A DNA stretch of 64,000 nt, taken from contig NC_049985.1 in NCBI RefSeq assembly GCF_000003815.2, positions 13,357,567 to 13,421,566 on the forward strand, written 5' to 3'. Below, one piece after another: positions 51,801-60,800 of this stretch. The position numbers were made by a program, and so were the translations under genes. Below the pieces are notes generated by a model. It saw only the letters and a list, made by a program, of their open reading frames with translations. It searched no databases and was not told where the DNA came from. Each line of letters opens with the position of its first letter. Position 1 is the stretch's first letter. This DNA comes from Branchiostoma floridae. Taxonomy: Eukaryota; Chordata; Leptocardii; Amphioxiformes; Branchiostomatidae.

Positions 51801-54800
51801 CCAAGGTAATCGTACTGTTAGAACTGGTCAGAAGTAAACAAATCTAAAGATAAAGTTAATCTGTATTTTATGAAAATAAGACAAGGAAATACATGTATTA
51901 CATTATTTGGAAAGTCTGTGCAAAGATGTGTAGGGACATCCATTTATTACAACTGACTTGTCAGTTTCTTCATTGCTACCCTTTTAGAGGGCCTTCAGAG
52001 TAATCTAAGAGAAAGAAAAGACAGTAATCTGTAATGGAGTCAGACTATGTAGAGCTACTGGAGACCTTGGTTTCTTGTTATAAACATCCTTATAATAAAC
52101 ATCCCTAAAATATTTACTCCACAGGTGTCGTTTGAGAACCACAAGAACCAGCTGGCTAAAGCCTACGAGCAATACCAGAAGTTTGACTTGGAGCATGGAG
52201 AAGTCAGAAGCATATCAGGTGTGTATGCTATACTAGATACACTGTAAACTGGACTCAGCAACCAAGGGACTGAGGAAAATAGCTGTTGAAGAAAAGTGGT
52301 TGCTCAGGACAGGGGTTAGGGGCGGCTATGTGATGCATGTAATGGATGGGACTGTTTCAATGTGACTTGTAACTGGAGGTGGTGGCCAGATTGTTTCCTG
52401 ACTGGGTTGACTGCATGTGAATTTTTCCATTGCCATCATATGTATGTTGAACACTGACAGATGTGATCATGACAATATTGCTAGGCAAAATAATCACATT
52501 TTCAAAGTAAACGAAATCATAGACTCTTTTCCATACATACTTGTACATTTCTGAACTAATGCTGATTGTGTTCTTTAAGACAAAAGTATCTAATTTGCTG
52601 AAATTATTTATTTTCATACTAGACTGTAATTACATGTTTTAGATGTGTAAATTGCAAATTTCTGTGTTTTCTCCACAGCCATGTCTGAGAAAGGAACCGG
52701 CACCCCCCCAGGGGTCAGCCCTGTGAGAATTGTGACATCTTTTCCAAAGACCAGCAGCTCTGGGAAGACAGACCAACAGGCAGCTGCTGACAGTAGTGCA
52801 ACAGCGCCCTCTGGCACAAAATCCGTAACTGCAGATGGCAATGCAGAGGGGAGCAATAGTCAGGCCAATGATGTTGGTGGGACAGCAAATGGAGTTACCT
52901 CAAATGTTGAAAGCACTGACAAAAAAGATACAGCTACAAATGGGATAGTAGAACAACCCAATGAAGTAGGTACCAAGTCATCTAATAAAACAGAAATAGC
53001 TGCAACCAGTGACGGCACAACAGAAGTAGCAAAGGTTCAAGCAAGCACTGTGGTCTCAACCACACAGTCAACAAATAGTAGCAATGAAAATGTTCTTGTG
53101 AATGGGGAGTTAAGTCCTGTTAGCCCCATACAAAAAGGCATCATAACTCTATCTCAGAGCATAGCAGGGTCTGGAAGTCAAGGAAGCGGAGATAGTAGCA
53201 AACCAGAGCTACAGAACTTGGACAATAAGGCCACTAAGGCTCCAGCAAATAAGGAAGCAGCATCTTTCCTGAATTCAGTCATAGACAACGTGGTGTCAAG
53301 GTTAGCAACCACAGAGACAGACTGGCTTTCGGGAAAGAACTTGGAGGAACTGTCCACGGAGGACGTTGCAAAGGAAGTTGCAGCTGCACTGAAACAAAGC
53401 CGTGGCAGCGAGAAGATTTCTGACAAAGCTATGCAAGACACAAGTGCAATTGATAAAGTGGCTGGCGTGGAAGAAAACGGAACTACAGAACAGTGTAGTG
53501 TAGCAGACGGCCAGGTCAAAACTGTTACAGAGCCCAATGTCCATGTGGAAACCACATCGGAACCCCCAGCAGTGCCAGATGCAGTGCAGGATGGGGTTGA
53601 ATCTAGTGCCATAAGCAATGAAAAACCTCCCTCAGAAGAAGTCAGGACCAAAGAGGAAACAGTTGCAGCTAGCCCTATTAGCAACGAACATTCTACAGAG
53701 CAAGCTAAGGAGACTAATGTGGCAGATACTGGTGCTAAGACCGAGGACGTGAATTCTGAAGTAAAGAACAGTAATAATGAAGCTAAAAATGAGGCCTCTA
53801 CTGATGGTCTTACACCACAGAGTACATCTGCTGTAGAAGCCCCCTCTAGCACAGAAGCAAAAACTGCAGCCACACCTGCAGCAACCAATGGAGCAGAAGC
53901 AGCTCCCTCTAGTGAGAAAGAAAAATCTGCAGCTTCTTCAGAACCATCTGCAGCTACTACCACTACTGCAGGAGCTACCGCTACTGCAGCTTCTGCCACC
54001 ACTACTGCAGCAACTACTGCAGCATCTACTGCAGGCACACAAGCAGAAGCTACAGTGTCTCCATCGCAGCAGCCCACAAGCCCCGCCTCGGGGACAGGGT
54101 CACAGAAGTCCCAGGGTTCCCCGGGGCAGCAGTTCAGCCCAGGCCCACGAACCAGCATGTTCCGTATCCCAGAATTCTCCTGGTCACCTATGCACCAACG
54201 GCTGCTGTCAGACCTGCTGTTCTCGTTGGAGACAGACATTCAAGTGTGGAGGAGGTAACAGCAATGTGCAGTCAATCCATTTTAATGATAGGGGATAATA
54301 TTGTATATCATTACTTGTCAATTTTTAGGGTACTCAGCACCCATAAGTCGTAGAAACTACAAAATTACATTGTATACTAAGCAATTTCTACACCAATGTG
54401 CCATATTTTGTTGATATTGCATCTACATGTATGGAATGTCACTTTTGCTTTACCTTTACAAAATATCATACTTCGAATGTGTTTTCATAGGCCAATAGAC
54501 ATTGCCTTGCATGTATACTGTTGACATTATATGTAAGGTAATTGAAAGTTTTGGTCCAAAGATATTCTAGATTAATACGTATTCAAACTTTTTCCAGCCA
54601 CAGCTCCAAGACAGTGATAGACTTTGTCAACTCCAGTGAGAACGCCATCTTCGTGCACAACACCATCCACCTGGTGTCCCAGCTGTGTGATAATCTCATC
54701 ATCGCCTGTGGGGGGATCCTGCCACTGCTGGCCTCTGCTACCTCACCTTCTGTAAGTCATGTCTTCATGTGGGTGGGTCTAGTTGTTGAGCATGTCTGGC

Positions 54801-57800
54801 GGCAGAAGTGTTACTGAAATAGGACTTGTTTGTTTCACAAGAAAGGCATGCAGTTTAAAGTAACCAGCTTCTCTTAACAAGCTCCGAAGAGAACTTTGTT
54901 TTCCGTTTATTTCACAGACAAAACATACCATAGAGATTGTAGCTTACCGCCCTTATTTTCATGGAGTATTGGTTGTGGGGAGGGTTTGGGTGGGAATGTG
55001 TCCGTATGAGTGAAAGATCAAGGGGAGATGAGGGAAGGGTAAGAGGGTTGATGGTTACCGTAGTGGAATAGTTAGTGTCAGGGTAGGGGGGTTTTGTGAT
55101 GGAAAACAAGAATATCTAACCAAAGCTACAACATGTACATGTAGTATTGAGGTTTTCAAAAGTCTTTTTGAGAGAGAATCATATATGATATACAACCATA
55201 CAAGTCAATGCTATAATGAAAGACAATATGATACATTCATACCAACCTGACATCTGCCTTCTTGTGTTTACCAGTATGAGTTAGACGTGATAGAGCCGTC
55301 CCAGGGCCTGACCATTGAGGCTGCGATATCGTTCGTCCACCGTCTGATGAACCTGGTGGACGTGTTGGTGTTCGCCAGCTCGCTGAGCTTTGCTGAGCTG
55401 GAGGTGGAGAAGAACATGTCATCAGGAGGCATCCTCAGGCAGTGTCTCCGCATCAGTAAGTGTCTTCTTTCCTTAAAGCTTTATTTTGCTCAGCAATTGA
55501 TATTGACATTGACTTACAAAATGTACTTATGTCGGGTGCCTTTCAGCCTCTGCCACTCAAACCCAAAACACCATGGCTGCTCCGTAGTCTCCATCTTGCA
55601 TGGCCCTCCCCATGCTTTCCGGTTGTACTGGCTAATGTCCTTCTGTAGCACATCCACGTATTTGTGGGCGGTCTTCCTGGTCTCCTTTTCTTATATATAT
55701 GCTGGGGACCACAGTACTAGGTCAGACACTGCATTTAGCAATTGATGTAGAAACTTTCAACAAGTTGGATGCATATTTTGCAAGCATGAAAGACACGCAC
55801 AAAAATGTGATTGTAACATAGTTTGTTATAAGATGCCCCCTAGGAAAGATAGAAGTACTGCAGCAGTATTTTTGCTGATAACATCCCAATGTGAAGGAAA
55901 GAAGAACATCAGTGACAACTGTTGCCATTATCTATTAATTTGGTACCAAAAACAAGTAGATCATGATATATTTCCCTTTTCCCTAGTAGATATCACAGAT
56001 ATGTAACAAAGTAACTGTTTGTTTTGTGCAGTCTGCTGTTGTGCAGTGAGAAATGTGCTGGAGTGTCGTCAGAAGGAGAAACCCTCTGCCAACGGGGCCA
56101 CCATCGCAGCCCCTGATCTGAGGGAGAAAAACCTACAGTCCCTCCTACGAGGAGCTCAAGAAATCGCTAAGGTTTGTCTTTGATGTGTTATCATACTGGT
56201 GTGTGGACCTCCCAGAAAGGTTTATGTTCAATGAATATCTTTGCAGTAAATTGGATAGAACTTTTGGAATTTGGGTCTGTTAGATGTAACATTGGTTCAC
56301 CTTTATCTGTAGGGTAACCTATATCCATTGTGTTTAAATATGAGGTATTTTGGGATCGTCAAGTCAAAAGACGGTCGTTCGATTTTCACACTGCAGTATT
56401 TTAAAAATATTTCAGTTTGAAACCCACGTCTGTTTACCTGAAATCCATAGATACACAGTTCTTTTAAAAACAAATTTAGGCTACACCATGGATAAAGCCT
56501 ATTAAAGGTGAACAAGTGTTATAGTATATACTAAGCATTTTGATTGATTGGTCCTTTCATGCAGTGTTTGTATATTTCTATGTGTATTTCTGTTTTCTTT
56601 CTTTACATCTCCGTCTTTGTTTCAAGTGTTTGTGCTATGCCCATTTGTATGCTTACAACATTACACGACTAACCTTTCCTTTCATCATGTTTCATCAATG
56701 GCCCTAATTGTCAAGCAAAGTATTTTCCAGTTTTTGTAACCTTTCTGCAATGATGTAACATTGGCAACAAATATGCATTTCATTGCCAATATATGCTCAC
56801 ATCAAAAAAGCACCTCAACATGTATATTGTTTTCAGTGTCTGTCATTTATGACACTTCATGCATTGACCAATGTGATTTGCTCTGATTACAATGCCTGTG
56901 ATAATTTCCATAAGACCCAGGATGTTGATATGCCAGTGTATGTCACTGCAGGGTACAGGCACTGCCAGGGACCCCTCTGCTCCATTCTCAGAGTTCAGTC
57001 CCACCAACTTTCAGTTTCTCAATCCACAGGGCCCCAACAATCATGTATGTTCCCTTCTCCAGTCTATCCTTCAAGAAATAACACACTTGAAAAACAAATG
57101 CATCCTCTTCACTTTTTTACCTTTCTATGTATTCACCTCTTTATGCATGGCCATTTGTTTGTCTCCTCTTCCTAAGAATCTTCCTCCAAGCCTACAGCAT
57201 GTCCCACATATAATGGATGTTTATTGTTGCTCATCAGTTAGATTCTTTTTTTGAACGTGTACTTTTGGTCACCCTTTCCTGACAGCTCAATTGTGCACTT
57301 TGCATTGCGAATACAAATAAACGGTGTCATCATTTTGTTTTGCTTGCTATTCAGTGATCGGTCTGTGCTCAACTGTAATGTCACTTCTCTCTCTCTAGAA
57401 AGCTGTACTGTCCCACAGTGGTAACTGAATATGTACATGTATCTTCTTCTGTTGTAACAGTTGTGATATGCCATTTCCATTCCAACATGAAACTTCCTCA
57501 TGTCTTTCTCAACTTTCTCTTCCATGTCGTAGAGTAGTAGATTTGTCCCTACATTATCATGTATATCTATATTCCAGATAAATAGAAAAGTAAACTTTGA
57601 AATTTGCTCATCATCACTTCTGGGAACCTATGCTTGTTATTTGTTGGTAAAATCTCGAATATAGTTCTTGTTTATCTGACGGTATTTGCTGCTCTAACTT
57701 GCTTTCTTAAACACCTGACATAAACTTCATATCTCAGGGAGTCGATGTCATTATCTGTGCTTCTCTCAGTCTGTTACTCTTCTGATTCTGGCCTCTTCAC

Positions 57801-60800
57801 ATACTTTTTAGGGCTGCACCAATTCAAGATAGAAATGTGCAAGAGAACAAGATGGAAAAAAAAGAAAACTTGACCTGACTGCCCAAAATTGAGTACACCA
57901 AGGCTTGAATTTCACCCTTGGTCTATGTTTTCATGTTTAGTATTTTTTTTTATCCAAGAACAACAAATGCAATTGCTGTGGCCTAAGTTTCATGACTATC
58001 TTTCACTCAGACGTCCTTGTCTCACTTGTAATACCTTGTCTAAGCACTTCTCTGTCTTCTCCTGTCTCTCTCTGAGTGTCTCCCTTTAACTCTACACACC
58101 TGCTTAGCCTACCAATTTGGCTGTGCAGAACCTGGTGGAGAACATGGCGGGGTTGCCGGGCGTGGTCTCCATGGTGACGGATGCAGAGCGACTGCTACAA
58201 GACATGGACATCAACAGGCTACGGGCTGTGGTCTATCGAGATGTTGTGAGTTGAAGGGATTTTATTTTGTGGTAGGAAGAGAGGACAGTAGAATGCTAGG
58301 TAGTCGTTGTTTTATCAGCTCCTCTACAATGTATTATCATGTGATGGGTTAATGGCCATGTTTAGTTTAAGTCACTTCAAGTATATCTTTTTGAGATGCA
58401 GAAAACACTCAAAGCCACAAACTATTTTCCAGTTAGGATCAAGAATTTAATTCAACTACTTTATGTTCAAGTAAAAAGTATCTATATGTGTGTGATGGAC
58501 ATTCAGCACCAAGGACAGGCTACATGTAAATGACCACTTGCAAAATGGACCATCTAAGAGACCATCTTCAATTGTATTGATATGTTAAGTTTGCTTCACA
58601 AATGACTGATAGCATGGTCATGATTCTCAATCTGGAAATTGACAAAAAATATGTGTTTTCACATTTCTGTCTACAGGAGGATAGCAAGCAAGCCCAGTTC
58701 CTCTGCCTGGCAGTGGTGTATTTCATCTCAGTCCTCATGGTGTCCAAATATCGTGACATCCTAGAACCCACGCACCCCGACCTGTCCCCGTCTGAGCCCT
58801 ACCGTCGCACTCGCAGTGCCGTCAACTCTCCCACGGGACAGCCTGCTAACTTCGGCAACGCCAGCTGGAGAGCAATGCATGCTGCAAACCATCAGGTTAT
58901 GGAAGGTGCCACTACTGGGAAGGTGGGGACAGCTTCTGAGGGAGGGGCAACATCAGCAGCAAGCAATGCAAAGGAGAATAGCAGATTAGAACAAAAGAAT
59001 GATGCAATAAAGAAAACAGCTGAGGTAAAAGATGTAGCTGCAGTACCAGAGCAGTCATCAGCAAATACAAAAAATGAATCAGAAAGTGCAAAAGATACGT
59101 CAGGAATGGTTACAAGCGCAAAAGAAATTTCCCCCAGTGTTCTAGAAACCCGCCCAAGCCCAGAATCACAGTACGAAGGACTGGATTTCGAAACTAATGT
59201 TTTTACCAGTGAAAACACTCAGACACTACTCAACAAGGAGAGAATGCTGGAAGATGATACACCAAAAGATTCAATGCAAGTTACACAAGACAAGAAGGAG
59301 GAAGATAAGAAAGAAAGTCCAAAGCCAACAGAGCCATCTGTGCAGCCTACAGAGGTCAAGCCTGAAACAACAGTAACAGAAACAACTGAGGAGGTACAAG
59401 ACCAACCATTGCCTGTTAAAGAGGACAAGTTTGAGGAGATACCACTTGAAGAACAGGGGGCCGCAGCACCTGTCACTGCCACAGAGGTAAACAATTTTTT
59501 CTGTAACAGTTGTAGGATTACTTTTGCTTTGCTTATGTTGTTGGTGGGGGCTTTGCTGAGTTTCAGTCTTTTTCTTTTCTCTTGGTGTTTCTGTTTGTAA
59601 GTCCTTGTGTTTTCTAACCTACAAGCAGGTTAGAATGTGTCCCGCATTTTACAGCCAAGTTTTTCGCACACATTTCCTTTTGGTCTTAATGTATCTGTTA
59701 CAATGTCAGTGTTTTAAGAATAAAGCAAATTGTGTCACTTTCAAACTAAAACTAGTTATTTTGTTGTTGTAGTGTCCTCATTTTCATACAGTCATCAAGT
59801 ACATGTTAAAAATGTACAATATTTCAAAATTATGATCACCTTTGCCTAATTACAGAAAACTACTGTAACAGTACAACTTTCAATTGAAAAAGAGTAAAAG
59901 AAACAATTATATTTTTTTTAAACAACTCAGTATGGAATGACTATTCTGAAAAAATCTACATGTGTTGAAAATTAACTTACACATTACGGCATTGTCCCAT
60001 AGCCACTATAGTTCCATCCTTCTTTCTATCTTCTCTTCTCTCCCTTTGCTTTAAACACTGCATAATGTAGGTGAAAACACAGTGTGTAGATGAGAAAAAA
60101 GAGGAGGAAGATTCCCTGCCGACCCCGTCACACGTGGCTGCGTTGCTACGGAAACTAAAGGCCATGTCCGCAGAACAGGACGACAAGCCTGACGAGGAGG
60201 TCATACAGGTAACGTGGGAAGGAACGGCTGATCATGGTCAAGATCATGGGTTGATTTGCTGTTGATACTCTTGACCAATGCACACAGTCTGTACATTCAT
60301 GTACATTTCTTCAGCCTGATTGTTTTGCAGACAGAGACTGCCTAATGTTTAGAATGCTTTTGCAGTACTGAATGAATACAATTTTGACTCTAACCATTCA
60401 AGCATCTTTTATTGGAAAGTTTTCTGCTTTAACAGATGAATGATTGTCTATTTTTCATTTCAATATTTCATTGTACCAAGACACTTTAATGTATACCAGT
60501 ATACATGATGATGCAAAATTGTTCTATAATGAAGAATCCATCACTGACTTTAAGTATATACCAGGATGACTTGAAGCATGAGGATTTAGATAATCGTGGA
60601 TGAACAACAATGAAAAGAATTTAGATGAACAAAAGAAGTCTGATTTTGAACTTGTATCTTGCAACCAAAAAGATTTCTTAAAGTATATATTATTGTGAGA
60701 AAATGACATAATGATTAGTGTATTTGTTTCTCTCTAGGCCCAGTACAGCCCCACATCTGTGGTATACGAGGTGACAGAGGAACCCCACACCAAACCTGCC

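Noticed and set aside
53178-54239. 353-residue minus-strand ORF opposite exon 26
   Set aside because: It is an artefact of GCA/TCT/ACT-rich codons in the low-complexity linker. Translation is Ala/Val/Ser-rich with no domain, and the plus-strand reading is confirmed by flanking conserved exons.
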